Shown: positions 1-8,412 of the stretch, piece by piece
How the letters are laid out: every line of letters begins with the position of its first letter
Position numbering within the stretch: position 1 is the first letter of the stretch
Position numbers and translations under genes: made by a program
Notes under the pieces: generated by a model
The model's database searches: none
Seen by the model: the letters and a program-made list of their open reading frames with translations, nothing else
Told to the model about the DNA's origin: nothing
Assembly (NCBI RefSeq): GCF_024171785.1
Contig: NZ_JAMTCK010000008.1
Span: 62,001 to 126,000 of the forward strand
Source of the DNA: Goodfellowiella coeruleoviolacea
GTDB lineage: Bacteria > Actinomycetota > Actinomycetes > Mycobacteriales > Pseudonocardiaceae
DNA: 64,000 nucleotides
Direction of reading: 5' to 3'

Positions 1-492
1 GGACACGAGACCACGGCCAACATGATCCCGCTGAGCGTGCTCAGCCTGCTGGAGAACCCGGCGGCGCTGGCCGAGATCCGGGCCGATCCGGGTCTGCTGC
101 CCGGGGCGGTGGAAGAACTGCTGCGTTTCCACTCCGCTGTGGACTGGGTGGCGTTCGACCGGATGGCCGTCGAGGACGTGGAGATCGGCGGGCAGCTGGT
201 GCGCGCGGGTGAGGGCATCTACGTGCTGGGCGCCTCGGCCAACCGCGACGAGCGGGCGTTCGACCGCCCCGACGAGTTCGACATCCACCGCGGCGCCCGG
301 AACCACCTGGCGTTCGGCAACGGCGTGCACCAGTGCCTCGGCCAGAACCTGGCGCGCGCCGAACTGGAGATCGCGCTGCGCACCCTGTTCGAGCGCATGC
401 CCACGCTGCGGCTGGCCCGGCCGGTGGCCGAACTGCCGCTCAAGTCCGACTCGGCCATCTTCGGCCTGGCCGAGCTACCCGTGACCTGGTGA
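1..492 (+). CDS. Cytochrome P450, C-terminal part (cut by window start)
   Basis: Haem-thiolate monooxygenase; only the last 163 residues are present and the reading frame is open at base 1. It begins inside the I-helix with GHETT, the oxygen-activation motif. A PxEF-type segment follows, then the haem-binding loop FGNGVHQCLGQNLAR, whose Cys is the axial iron ligand. The protein ends 40 residues after that loop, normal for bacterial class I P450s (about 400 residues in total). No ferredoxin or ferredoxin reductase is visible, so electron donors must lie elsewhere. The substrate cannot be deduced. Confidence 0.93.
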   Translation, partial: GHETTANMIPLSVLSLLENPAALAEIRADPGLLPGAVEELLRFHSAVDWVAFDRMAVEDVEIGGQLVRAGEGIYVLGASANRDERAFDRPDEFDIHRGARNHLAFGNGVHQCLGQNLARAELEIALRTLFERMPTLRLARPVAELPLKSDSAIFGLAELPVTW

Positions 493-591
493 CCCGCTCG
501 ACAGCGCTGACCAGCGTTTGTGGCGAAGATTCACTCGATCGCGCTACGTTCGGGAAAAGAGCAACATTGCCGAGCGGAGGAGGCGTAATCC

Positions 592-1161
592 GTGCGCACG
601 AGGAGAAGACCCAGCCCGGGCAGAGTCGCCGGCCTGACCCTGGTGTTCGCCGCGAGTGTGGCGGCGGTGGGCGTGACCGCTGTTCCCGCGGCCCTGGCCG
701 CGCCCGCGGCGGCCGTCAGCGTCCCCGCGCCGGCCGGCGCCGAGGACGTCTGTCCGGAGAGCGTGCGGATCACCAGCGGGGCCGTGGACGCCGCCGTCGG
801 CCACCGGGGCGTGGTGATCAGCCTGGAGAACTGTGGTGACCAGCCCTACGCGGTGAACGGCTACCCCGAACTGGCCGTGCTGGACGACCAGCGGGCGCCG
901 ATGAACGTCGCCGTCGAGCACGGTTCCGGCTACTACGCCATCGACCCCGGCCCCAGTCCGGTGACCCTGGCGCCGGGCGAGCGCGCGTACGCCATGGTGA
1001 TGTGGTCCAACATCGTGACCGAGTGGGAGGTCCCCCCGCCCGGCTCCTACCTGGTGGCCGCGCCAGTGCCGGGAGGGCCCGCCACCACCCTGCCCATGCG
1101 GATCGACAACGGCACCACCGGCAAGGTGACCGTGACCGCCTGGTCGCTGGACATGCCGTAG
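592..1161 (+). CDS. Secreted DUF4232-type protein
   Basis: A 189-residue exported protein. The first 36 residues form a signal peptide: Arg-rich start, then a hydrophobic Ala/Val/Leu core ending near ALAAPA. The mature part has two Cys (CPESVRI and ENCGDQ) and a beta-sandwich pattern resembling DUF4232, a domain of actinobacterial secreted and lipoproteins of unknown role. The GTG start is preceded by GGAGGAGGCG at good distance. The element ATTCACTCGATCG lies about 50 bp upstream of the start (529-541). Family assignment is by pattern only. Confidence 0.75.
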   Translation: MRTRRRPSPGRVAGLTLVFAASVAAVGVTAVPAALAAPAAAVSVPAPAGAEDVCPESVRITSGAVDAAVGHRGVVISLENCGDQPYAVNGYPELAVLDDQRAPMNVAVEHGSGYYAIDPGPSPVTLAPGERAYAMVMWSNIVTEWEVPPPGSYLVAAPVPGGPATTLPMRIDNGTTGKVTVTAWSLDMP

Positions 1162-1188
1162 TGATCGGGTAACCCCGGTTCTCGTGGA

Positions 1189-1398
1189 TCAGACCGGGGG
1201 GACCAGGCCGACCAGGAAGCCGTCCTGGTCGCACGCGGGGCAGGGCCGGCCGTTGTCGATGGTGCGCGGCACGTCACCGATGACCGCCTGCACCGGGTTG
1301 GCGATGAAACCCGCACCGCCGCACAGGTGGCAGATGGTGTGCGCCTCCTCGGACACCTCGAACTCGGCGCCCTCGTCCTCGTCGTCCGACTCGCTCAT
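1189..1398 (-). CDS. Small zinc-ribbon-like protein
   Basis: A 69-residue acidic protein. It has two motifs spaced like the DnaJ zinc-binding repeat, CHLCGGAGFI and CPACDQDGFL, so it probably binds one zinc. The N-terminus is strongly acidic (ESDDEDEGAEFE). I chose the ATG at 1398; a GTG directly before it is also possible. The longer open frame upstream runs into the divergent enoyl-CoA hydratase gene and is not credible. No specific role can be inferred. Confidence 0.7.
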   Translation of the reverse strand: MSESDDEDEGAEFEVSEEAHTICHLCGGAGFIANPVQAVIGDVPRTIDNGRPCPACDQDGFLVGLVPPV

Positions 1399-1525
1399 CA
1401 CGCCCAGCCTACCCGTCGGCACCCGGGTGCGACGCCGGTGCGAGCCGCGTCGCGGTGCGCTTGACGGGTGGTCGGCGCGCGGGTTGGCTGGCCGGACCGG
1501 GTAGGCGGGCGGGAGGGGAAGACGG

Positions 1526-2299
1526 GTGTCCGACGAGCTGATCGTGGAGCGGGACGGGGCCGTGCTCCGGGTGCTGTTCAACCGGCCGGACCAGCGCAAC
1601 GCCATGACCTTCGCGATGTACGAGGGGCTCACCCGGGCGTGCGAGCTGGCCAACGCGGACGAGGGCATCCGGGTGATGGTGCTGCGCGGTGCCGGTGACG
1701 AGGCGTTCGTCGCCGGCACCGACATCGGCCAGTTCCGCGACTTCGCCGACGCCGCCGACGGCATCGCCTACGAGCGCCGGATCACCGCCGTGACGACCAC
1801 CCTGGAGCGGGTGCGGGTGCCCACGGTGGCGGCGGTGTCCGGGTACTGCGTCGGCGGCGGCATGGTGCTGGCCGCCTGCTGCGACATCCGGATCGCCACC
1901 ACCACCGCGCGGTTCGGCGTGCCCACCGCCCGCACCCTGGGCAACTGCCTGTCGATGAACACCTACTCGCTGCTGGTGCACCACCTCGGCCCGGCCCGCA
2001 CCCTGGACCTGCTGCTGCGGGCGCGGCTGCTCACCGCCGAGGACGCGGCCGGCGCCGGGTTCGTGGCCGAGGTGTGCGCGCCCGACGAACTCACCGCCCG
2101 GGTCGACGCGCTGGTCGAGCAGCTGAGCCGGCACGCGCCGCTGACCATGTGGGCGGCCAAGGAGGCGGCGTACCGGCTGCGCACCGCCGCGCTGCCGGAC
2201 GGCGAGGACATCGTGGCGACGGTGATGGGCAGCGCCGACTTCCGCGAGGGAGTGGCCAGCTTCCTGGCCAAGCGCCGTCCACAGTGGACGGGTCGGTAG
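1526..2299 (+). CDS. Enoyl-CoA hydratase/isomerase family protein
   Basis: Crotonase-fold protein of 257 residues, the usual family length. It shows the CoA-binding and oxyanion-hole segments FNRPDQRNAM and VAGTDIGQF, and the second oxyanion segment SGYCVGGGMVLAACCDIRIA. The usual catalytic Glu pair is not obvious (the region after AARFG reads VPTARTLGN), so hydratase activity is not certain. Other crotonases act as isomerases, hydrolases or lyases. The GTG start has GGGAGGGG upstream. It converges on the MFS gene. Confidence 0.85.
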   Translation: MSDELIVERDGAVLRVLFNRPDQRNAMTFAMYEGLTRACELANADEGIRVMVLRGAGDEAFVAGTDIGQFRDFADAADGIAYERRITAVTTTLERVRVPTVAAVSGYCVGGGMVLAACCDIRIATTTARFGVPTARTLGNCLSMNTYSLLVHHLGPARTLDLLLRARLLTAEDAAGAGFVAEVCAPDELTARVDALVEQLSRHAPLTMWAAKEAAYRLRTAALPDGEDIVATVMGSADFREGVASFLAKRRPQWTGR

Positions 2300-2311
2300 G
2301 TCGGCGCCGCC

Positions 2312-2332
2312 GCGCGCCCAGCGCGGGCGCGC
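2312..2332. terminator. Bidirectional terminator hairpin
   Basis: An 8-bp perfect GC stem (GCGCGCCC/GGGCGCGC) with a 5-nt loop fills the 43-bp gap between two convergent genes. It has no U-run, as is common in actinomycetes. Confidence 0.6.
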
Positions 2333-2342
2333 CAGGCGGGGA

Positions 2343-3761
2343 CTAGACACCCTCGCGGACGCGCGGTGAGGGCGCGGGTGCGGGCCGGCGCTGGACCAGC
2401 CAGAGCCACAGGGTGCAGGCGAGGCCGATGACCGAGGCGCCGGTCAGCCACCAGAACGCGGTGTGGAAGGCGGTCTCGGTGCCCGAGGGCAGGTGCTGGG
2501 CCAGGACCACCGCGAACAGGGCGCCGCCCACCGCGCCGCCCACCCGGATGGCGATGTTCACCTGGGTGGCGGCGTCGGGGAGCTGGTCGGGGCGCACCGA
2601 GGCGTAGGCGGCGGTGGTGATCGGGGTCGCCGCCAGGGCCAGTGCCATGCCGCGCGCCAGGAGCAGCGCCTGCACCACGAGCGCGTCGGTGTCGGTGGGC
2701 AGCAGCGCGAACGGCACGGTGGTGGCGATGGTCAGCACGCCGCCCCAGAAGGCCACCACCCCGCCGCCGAAGCGGTCGGTGAGCTGGCCGCCCAGCGGCA
2801 GCACGACCGCCGTGCCCAGGCCGAGGGAGATCAGCGACAGGCCGGTGCTGATCACGTCCATGCCCTGGGACAGCTGGAAGTACAGCGGGAACAGCAGCAT
2901 GGCGCCGAACTGCCCGGCGCCGTTGAACACGGTGGCACCACTGGCCGCCAGGTACACGCGGTTGCGGAACAGGCCGAGGTCCAGCAGCGGGTGCGGGTGG
3001 CGCCGGGAGCGCAGGCCGAACGCCAGCAGTCCCGCCACGCCGAGCACCAGGGGCAGCAGCACCGCCGGTGTGGCGATGCTCCCGTGCTCGCCCCAGCTGG
3101 TCAGCGCGGACACGGTCAGCGGCAGGCCGAGTCCGATGAGGACGAACCCGGGCCAGTCCAGCGGCGCGGCCGCGCCCAGTTCGCCCCGGGGCACCAGGCG
3201 CAGGCCCAGCAGCAGGCCGACGGCGCCGATGGGCAGGTTGACCAGGAACAGCCACTGCCACGGCAGGTTGTGCAGGATCAGCCCGCCGGCGGTGGGGCCG
3301 AGGGCCGGGCCGCTGCTCACCGCGATCCCCAGGATGCTCATCACCCGGCCGAGCCGCTGCGGCCCCACGGCCTGACCGAGGATGGTCTGGCCGGCGGGCA
3401 CCAGCAGGCCGGCGGCCAGCCCCTGGAGCACGCGCAGGCCGATCAGCCAGGTCACGTCCGGCGCCAGCGCGCACAGTCCGGACGCGACGGTGAACGCGGC
3501 CAGCGAGCCCAGCCACAGCCGGCCCACGCCCACCCGCCGGCCCAGCCACCCGCAGAGCGGCAGGGACACGGCCAGGGCGATGAGGTAGCCGGTGGCCACC
3601 CACTGCGCCAGGTCCAGGGGCGCGCCCAGGTCGGTGCCGATGGTGTCCAGCCCGACGTTGACCAGGGACGCGTCCAGCATGCTGAGGAACGCGCCGATGA
3701 CGATGACCAGGGCGAGTCGCCACACCCGCCAGGGGATGCGTTCCAGTGGAGCTGACGTCAT
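2343..3761 (-). CDS. MFS efflux transporter, DHA2 (14-TM) type
   Basis: A 472-residue inner-membrane drug:proton antiporter of the EmrB/QacA type. Visible features are the first helix with the DHA2-like motif SMLDASLVNVGL, GWLGRRVGVGRLW (motif A, loop 2-3), LRVLQGLAAGLLVPA, and SSGPALGPTAGG (motif C of drug antiporters). About 14 hydrophobic segments alternate with short loops. The ATG at 3761 is preceded by GGGAAGGG. It is transcribed from the MerR-type promoter at 3845-3875, with a leader of roughly 75-80 nt. Shared control with the divergent oxidoreductase suggests export of a redox-active or quinone-like compound (inference). Confidence 0.9.
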   Translation of the reverse strand: MTSAPLERIPWRVWRLALVIVIGAFLSMLDASLVNVGLDTIGTDLGAPLDLAQWVATGYLIALAVSLPLCGWLGRRVGVGRLWLGSLAAFTVASGLCALAPDVTWLIGLRVLQGLAAGLLVPAGQTILGQAVGPQRLGRVMSILGIAVSSGPALGPTAGGLILHNLPWQWLFLVNLPIGAVGLLLGLRLVPRGELGAAAPLDWPGFVLIGLGLPLTVSALTSWGEHGSIATPAVLLPLVLGVAGLLAFGLRSRRHPHPLLDLGLFRNRVYLAASGATVFNGAGQFGAMLLFPLYFQLSQGMDVISTGLSLISLGLGTAVVLPLGGQLTDRFGGGVVAFWGGVLTIATTVPFALLPTDTDALVVQALLLARGMALALAATPITTAAYASVRPDQLPDAATQVNIAIRVGGAVGGALFAVVLAQHLPSGTETAFHTAFWWLTGASVIGLACTLWLWLVQRRPAPAPSPRVREGV

Positions 3762-3844
3762 GACCGTGCCCTTCCCGTGGTGTGCGGCGTGCTCGCCGGG
3801 TGGACCGCGGCGAACCGGGCGCTGCCGCGCGATGTCCTGTTCGG

Positions 3845-3875
3845 ACGGTAGAACCTCCAGGAAGGTGGAGGTCAA
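3845..3875 (-). promoter_or_regulatory. MerR-type promoter with 19-bp spacer for the MFS gene
   Basis: On the minus strand TTGACC (3875-3870) and TACCGT (3850-3845) are separated by 19 bp. The spacer region carries the dyad ACCTCCA-N6-TGGAGGT. An over-long spacer with an operator between -35 and -10 is the hallmark of MerR-family (SoxR, CueR, MerR) activation by DNA twisting. The same -35 and half-site recur at 3918-3948 and 60188-60218. Confidence 0.72.
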
Positions 3876-3917
3876 GAACGTTCGTCGCACTAACGGTGTG
3901 ATCCAGCTCAACCGCGC

Positions 3918-3948
3918 TTGACCTCCAGTGGACTGGAGCTTTGACACT
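3918..3948 (+). promoter_or_regulatory. MerR-type promoter with 19-bp spacer for the oxidoreductase gene
   Basis: TTGACC (3918-3923) and GACACT (3943-3948) are separated by 19 bp, with the perfect dyad CTCCAGT-GG-ACTGGAG between them. It is divergent from, and 42 bp away from, the equivalent element facing the MFS gene, so one regulator probably controls both genes. Confidence 0.72.
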
Positions 3949-4001
3949 GGTCGCGGCGACGCCGGCGGGCGTCGGGTGCGGGCTGAGGTGAGGGGATCGG
4001 G

Positions 4002-4976
4002 ATGCGGGCGGTGTGGGTGACCAGGTTCGGCGGCCCCGAGGTACTGGTGCCGGGGGAGGCACCGGAGCCGGTGGCCGGGCCGGGGCAGGTCGTGGTCGGG
4101 GTGGCGGTCGCGGGGATCGACTTCGTGCAGACCCAGTTGCGTCGCGGGTTCACCCCGGGGCCGGCGCTGCCGGAGCCGCCCTACCTGCCGGGCGGCGGGG
4201 TGGCCGGCGAGGTGCTGGCGATCGGCGCGGGAGTGGCTTCCGGCTGGCTCGGCCGGCGAGTGGCCGCCGGCACCGTGCACGACGTGGGCGCGTACGCCGA
4301 GCGGGCGCTGGCGCCGGTGGAGTCGCTGGTGGCGGTGCCGGACGGGCTGGGCCTGCCGGAGGCGGCGGCACTGCGCTACGACGGCAGCACCGCGCTCGGC
4401 CTGTTCGACAAGGCCGCCATCCGCGCGGGCGAGTGGGTGCTGGTCGAGGCGGCCGCCGGCGGGGTGGGCAGCCTGCTGGTGCAGTTGGCGCACCAGGCCG
4501 GCGCGCGGGTGGTGGGCGCGGCGCGCGGGGTCGAGAAGCTGGCGCTGGCCCGGGAACTGGGCGCCGAGGTGGTGGTCGACTACGCCGAGCCGGACTGGAC
4601 CGACCAGGTGCTCGCGGCGACCGGCGGGACCGGGCCGGACGTGGTGTTCGACGGTGTCGGCGGCCGGATCGGGCAGGCCGCGCTCGGGATCACCGCGCCG
4701 GGCGGCCGGTTCTCCCAGCACGGCGCGGCCAGCGGCACGCCGACCGCGATCGACGCGGAACTGGTGCGGCGGCGCGGGGTGCGGGTGCTGGGCTTCGAGC
4801 AGTTGGCCGAGGTGGGGGCGAACCAGAAGCGGCTGGCCGAACGGGTCTTCGCCGCCGCGGCGGCCGGGCGGATCAGGCCGGTGATCGGGCGGACCTTCCC
4901 GGTGGAGCGGGCCGCGGACGCGCACGCCGCGATCGAGGCCCGCGCCGTGCTCGGCAAGACCCTGCTGCTGGTGTGA
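4002..4976 (+). CDS. Zinc-independent medium-chain oxidoreductase (quinone oxidoreductase-like)
   Basis: A 324-residue MDR-superfamily NADPH-dependent oxidoreductase. The N-terminal GroES-like half starts MRAVWVTRFGGPEVL, typical of quinone oxidoreductases. The Rossmann half has the nucleotide-binding stretch AAAGGVGSLLVQLAHQAGA. The structural and catalytic zinc Cys/His residues of alcohol dehydrogenases are absent, so a CryZ/Qor-like enzyme reducing quinones or enones is most likely. The ATG start is preceded by GAGGTGAGGGG. Control by the MerR-type promoter suggests induction by redox-cycling compounds. Confidence 0.88.
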   Translation: MRAVWVTRFGGPEVLVPGEAPEPVAGPGQVVVGVAVAGIDFVQTQLRRGFTPGPALPEPPYLPGGGVAGEVLAIGAGVASGWLGRRVAAGTVHDVGAYAERALAPVESLVAVPDGLGLPEAAALRYDGSTALGLFDKAAIRAGEWVLVEAAAGGVGSLLVQLAHQAGARVVGAARGVEKLALARELGAEVVVDYAEPDWTDQVLAATGGTGPDVVFDGVGGRIGQAALGITAPGGRFSQHGAASGTPTAIDAELVRRRGVRVLGFEQLAEVGANQKRLAERVFAAAAAGRIRPVIGRTFPVERAADAHAAIEARAVLGKTLLLV

Positions 4977-4978
4977 GC

Positions 4979-5008
4979 CCCGGGGGTGCGTGCGCCCGCA
5001 CCCCCGGG
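4979..5008 (+). terminator. Terminator hairpin after the oxidoreductase gene
   Basis: Perfect 12-bp stem (CCCGGGGGTGCG/CGCACCCCCGGG) with a 6-nt loop, followed by TT. It starts 2 bp after the stop codon and also serves the convergent gene ending at 5046. Confidence 0.75.
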
Positions 5009-5045
5009 TTCGTCAGGCCGCCACGGCCCGGGTGCGGTCAGGCCG

Positions 5046-5654
5046 TCACAGGGTGGCCAGGTGGCGCTTGACGGCCGCGATCGTGGCGGTCACGTCCGGC
5101 GTGGCGGTGCTCGGGTCGGGCAGCCACAGCTTCACCTGGTAGGTGTACAGGCCGTCGTGGGTGGCGAAGACCACCGCGTCACCCACGTAGTAGCCCCAGG
5201 TGTAGTAGGCCACCTGGAAGACGTCCACACCGTCCACAGTGGTCAGCTTGGTGTAGTGCACCGGGTCGAGGCCGCCCTGGCCGATCCGGCTTTGGGCGTC
5301 GGCCAGCAGGCGCGCGGTGTCGCTGTAGTAGGCGGCCTCGGCCTCGTTGCGGTACTTGCCCACCGTCGAGCCGGCTGTGTAGGCCCCGTCGGCGGTCTCG
5401 GCCGAGGCCATCAGCTGCTGGTTGGTGTCGTAGGTGATCTCCTGGCTGCTCCACGGGGAGCCGACGTCGGGCAGTTCGGCGGAGGTGAGCAGGACGGAGT
5501 GCGGGATGGCGGTGCTCGCGCTGGCGGCCGGGGCGGCCGGGCTGGTGGCGGCGGGCGAGGCGGACGCCCCGGCCGCGCCGCCCAGCAGCAGACCGGTGAT
5601 CACGGCCGCGCCGGTGGCCGCCAGGGCCAGGCGTCTGGGGGCGGACATGCGCAT
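5046..5654 (-). CDS. Secreted protein of unknown function
   Basis: A 202-residue exported protein. MRMSAPRRLALAATG opens a signal peptide with a hydrophobic core, cleaved near ASASPAA, followed by an Ala/Pro/Ser-rich linker. The mature domain (from about residue 50) is rich in Tyr and Trp and has alternating polar and hydrophobic strands. It resembles the extracellular PknH-type or DUF3558-like sensor domains of actinobacteria, but no diagnostic motif is present. The ATG at 5654 is preceded by GGAAGGAG. The upstream DNA (about 5690-5760) is unusually AT-rich, consistent with a strong or regulated promoter. Confidence 0.78.
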   Translation of the reverse strand: MRMSAPRRLALAATGAAVITGLLLGGAAGASASPAATSPAAPAASASTAIPHSVLLTSAELPDVGSPWSSQEITYDTNQQLMASAETADGAYTAGSTVGKYRNEAEAAYYSDTARLLADAQSRIGQGGLDPVHYTKLTTVDGVDVFQVAYYTWGYYVGDAVVFATHDGLYTYQVKLWLPDPSTATPDVTATIAAVKRHLATL

Positions 5655-5921
5655 GGGAACTCCTTCCACTCGGGCAGGACCGTCTAGTCCTTTAAAGTTC
5701 AACTGGTTAGATATTTACCTTCTGGAAGCTGTACTTAGCAACTATTCACTGAGAGTGGGTCAGCTCGACACCGCCACCTGGCGGCACGGCCGATGGCCCG
5801 ACCGGCGATCAGGCCGGCACCACCGGTGGCGAGGCCGGGCCGTGGTGCCGATACCGGTCCGCGCGGGACGGAGGCGAAACCACCCGTTCGAGCGGGCGCG
5901 CGGCTTCGAGCGGGCGCGCGG
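5655..5921. other. Intergenic region with AT-rich promoter zone and short tandem repeat
   Basis: About 5690-5760 is AT-rich (for example TTAGATATTTACC and TTTAAAG), in sharp contrast to the surroundings, and probably holds the promoter of the secreted protein gene. Near 5885-5925 the 17-mer TTCGAGCGGGCGCGCGG occurs twice in tandem just beyond the stop of the next gene. No gene is seen. Confidence 0.5.
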
Positions 5922-6929
5922 TCAGCCGACCCCGGTGCCCACCTGACCGATGACGCTGTCGCCGTACGCGGCCAGGGTGGCCTCGCGGTCGTCGTGCATC
6001 AGGTAGAGGGCGAACTGGTCAACGCCCAGCTCGGCCAGCTCGGCCAGCCGGTCCCGGTGCGCCGAGACCGGCCCGAGCAGGCAGAACCGGTCCACGATGG
6101 GGTCCGGCACGAAGTCGGCGGACGGGTTGCCGGCCCGGCCGTGGTGGGCGTAGTCGTAGCCCCGCCGGCCGGCGATGTAGTCGGTCAGCGCGCGCGGCAC
6201 CGGCCCGTCCTGGCCGTAGCGGGCCACCAGGTCGGCCACGTGGTTGCCGACCATGCCGCCGAACCAGCGCAACTGGTCGCGCTGGTGGGCCAGGTCGGTG
6301 CCCACGTAGGCGGGCGCGGCCACGCACACCCGCACCGCCGCCGGGTCCCGTCCGGCGTCCCGGGCCGCCGCCCGCACCGAGGCGATGGTCCACCGGGCGA
6401 TGTCCGGGTCGGCGGTCTGCAGGATGAACCCGTCGGCCCGCTCGCCGACCAGGCGCAGCGCCCGGGGCCCGTAGGCGGCCATCCACACCTCCAGCCGGCC
6501 GTCGCGCACCCACGGGAGGCGCACCGGCGTGCCGTGGTGCACCACCTCCCGGCCCTCGGCCAGCTCCCTGATCACGTGCATGGCCGAGGCCAGGGTGGCC
6601 AGGGACGCCGGCGGCCGGCCGATCACCCGGCGCGCCGAGTCGCCCCGGCCGATCCCGCACACCGTGCGGTTGCCGAACATGTCGTTGAGGGTGGCGAACA
6701 GCGACGCGGTCACCGACCAGTCGCGGGTGCTCGGGTTGGTCACCATCGGCCCGACCACCATCCGGCTGGTGGCCGCCAGCACCTGCGAGTAGATGACGAA
6801 CGGCTCCTGCCACAGCACGCACGAGTCGAACGTCCACCCGTGCGAGAAACCCAGTTCCTCGGCCCGGCGCAGGGTCCGGACCACCGCCGAGGCGGGCGGA
6901 TCGGTCTGCAGCACGACACCGAAGTCCAT
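5922..6929 (-). CDS. LLM-class (F420-type) oxidoreductase of the pyrimidine cluster
   Basis: A 335-residue TIM-barrel protein of the luciferase-like/methylene-H4MPT reductase superfamily. It starts MDFGVVLQTDPP and carries the family segments ELGFSHGWTFDS, GPMVTNPSTRDWSVTAS and GIGRGDSARRVIG. Related actinobacterial proteins are often encoded beside dihydropyrimidinase, as here, where the gene lies 38 bp downstream of it on the same strand. I chose the ATG at 6929, which has GGGAGG in front; the longer frame would overlap the dihydropyrimidinase. Its exact step is unknown: it might reduce or oxidise a pyrimidine or hydantoin intermediate with F420 or FMN. Confidence 0.85.
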   Translation of the reverse strand: MDFGVVLQTDPPASAVVRTLRRAEELGFSHGWTFDSCVLWQEPFVIYSQVLAATSRMVVGPMVTNPSTRDWSVTASLFATLNDMFGNRTVCGIGRGDSARRVIGRPPASLATLASAMHVIRELAEGREVVHHGTPVRLPWVRDGRLEVWMAAYGPRALRLVGERADGFILQTADPDIARWTIASVRAAARDAGRDPAAVRVCVAAPAYVGTDLAHQRDQLRWFGGMVGNHVADLVARYGQDGPVPRALTDYIAGRRGYDYAHHGRAGNPSADFVPDPIVDRFCLLGPVSAHRDRLAELAELGVDQFALYLMHDDREATLAAYGDSVIGQVGTGVG

Positions 6930-6967
6930 TGTGGCCTCCCAACCCGGTCGGTCCGTCCGAAGTGGAG

Positions 6968-8371
6968 TCAGTGCAGGTACTGGCACAGGTCGCGACGCAG
7001 GAACCGGCCGTGGCCCGCCGCACCCGTGAACGTGTCATCGGCCAGGACCACCCGGCCCCTGGAGAGCACCGTGTCCACCTTCCCGGTGATCTCCATGCCC
7101 TCGTAGGCGGAGTAGTCCACGTTCATGTGGTGGGTGGCGGCCGACAGCGTCTGCGTGGCGGTCGGGTCGTACACCACGATGTCCGCGTCCGAGCCCGGCG
7201 CGATGACACCCTTGCGCGGGTACAGGCCGAACATCCGGGCCGGCGTGGTCGAGGCCACCTCCACCCACCGCGCCAGGCTCAGCTCACCGGCGAGCACTCC
7301 CTGGTGCAGCAGGTCCATCCGGTGCTCCACGCCCGGCATGCCGTTGGGAATCCGGGAGAAGTCGCCCCGACCCAGTTCCTTCTGCTCGGCGAAGCAGAAC
7401 GGGCAGTGGTCGGTGGACACCACGGACAGGTCGTTGGTGCGCAGGCCCCGCCACAGCGGCGCCTGGTGCTCCACCGGGCGCAGCGGCGGCGAGCACACGA
7501 ACTTCGCGCCCTCGAAGCCGGGCCTGGCCAGGTCCTCGATGGACAGGAACAGGTACTGCGGGCAGGTCTCGGCGAACACGTTCTGGCCGGCGTCGCGGGC
7601 CTGGCTCACCGCGGCCAGCGCGGGCGCCGAGGACAGGTGCACGATGTAGAGCGGGGCGCCGGTCACCCCGGCCAGCTGGATCGCCCGACCGGTGGCCTCG
7701 GCCTCCAGCTCCGGCGGCCGGGTCAGGCCGTGCTCGACCGGTGCGGTGCGGCCCTCGGCCAGTGCCCTGGCCACCAGCTGGTCGATGGCGATGCCGTTCT
7801 CCGCGTGCATCATGATCAGCGCGCCGTTGCCGGTGGCCTGGCGCATCGCCCGCAGGATGTCGCCGTCGGTGGCGTACAGCACGCCGGGGTAGGCCATGAA
7901 CAGCTTGAAGCTGCTCACCCCGGCCGCCACGCAGGCGTCCATCTCCTTGAGGCTGTTGTCGTTGACGTCGGACACGATCATGTGGAAGCCGTAGTCCACC
8001 GCGCACTGGCCGTCCGCCTTCGCGTGCCACTCGTCCAGTGTGGACAGCACGCTGGTGCCCTTGGCCTGCACGGCGAAGTCCACGATCGTGGTGGTGCCGC
8101 CCCACGCCGCGGCCACCGTGCCGGTGGCGAAGGTGTCCGAGGACGTGGTGCCGCCGAAGGGCATCTCCATGTGCGTGTGCGCGTCCACGCCACCGGGCAG
8201 CACGTACCGGCCGGTGGCGTCCACCACCCGGTCGGCCGCGGCCGCCCAGCCGTCGGTCAGGCCGGCGTCCGGCGCGGCCAGGGCGGCGATCCGCTCGCCC
8301 TCGACCAGCACGTCGGCCGGTGCCGCCCCGGTGGCGTTGACCACCAGCCCGCCGCGAACCACAGTGCGCAT
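6968..8371 (-). CDS. hydA: Dihydropyrimidinase (D-hydantoinase)
   Basis: A 467-residue cyclic amidohydrolase that opens dihydrouracil/dihydrothymine (or 5-substituted hydantoins) to N-carbamoyl-beta-amino acids in the cytoplasm. Metal-binding motifs in order: GGVDAHTHMEMPFGG (HxH), SSFKLFMAYPG (the Lys that is carboxylated to bridge the two metals), MMHAENG, YIVHLSS, and VSTDHCPF (the catalytic Asp). Length is normal. The ATG at 8371 has AAAGGCGG upstream. It is followed on the same strand by the F420-type oxidoreductase, and the next gene upstream encodes the enzyme for the following reaction. Confidence 0.95.
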   Translation of the reverse strand: MRTVVRGGLVVNATGAAPADVLVEGERIAALAAPDAGLTDGWAAAADRVVDATGRYVLPGGVDAHTHMEMPFGGTTSSDTFATGTVAAAWGGTTTIVDFAVQAKGTSVLSTLDEWHAKADGQCAVDYGFHMIVSDVNDNSLKEMDACVAAGVSSFKLFMAYPGVLYATDGDILRAMRQATGNGALIMMHAENGIAIDQLVARALAEGRTAPVEHGLTRPPELEAEATGRAIQLAGVTGAPLYIVHLSSAPALAAVSQARDAGQNVFAETCPQYLFLSIEDLARPGFEGAKFVCSPPLRPVEHQAPLWRGLRTNDLSVVSTDHCPFCFAEQKELGRGDFSRIPNGMPGVEHRMDLLHQGVLAGELSLARWVEVASTTPARMFGLYPRKGVIAPGSDADIVVYDPTATQTLSAATHHMNVDYSAYEGMEITGKVDTVLSRGRVVLADDTFTGAAGHGRFLRRDLCQYLH

Positions 8372-8412
8372 CGCCGCCCGCCTTTCCCACACGCGCGTCC
8401 CGACTCGGCCAC

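Noticed and set aside
1162-1188. Terminator between the DUF4232 gene and the zinc-ribbon gene
   Set aside because: Only a weak TGATC/GATCA pairing with mismatched interior; not convincing.
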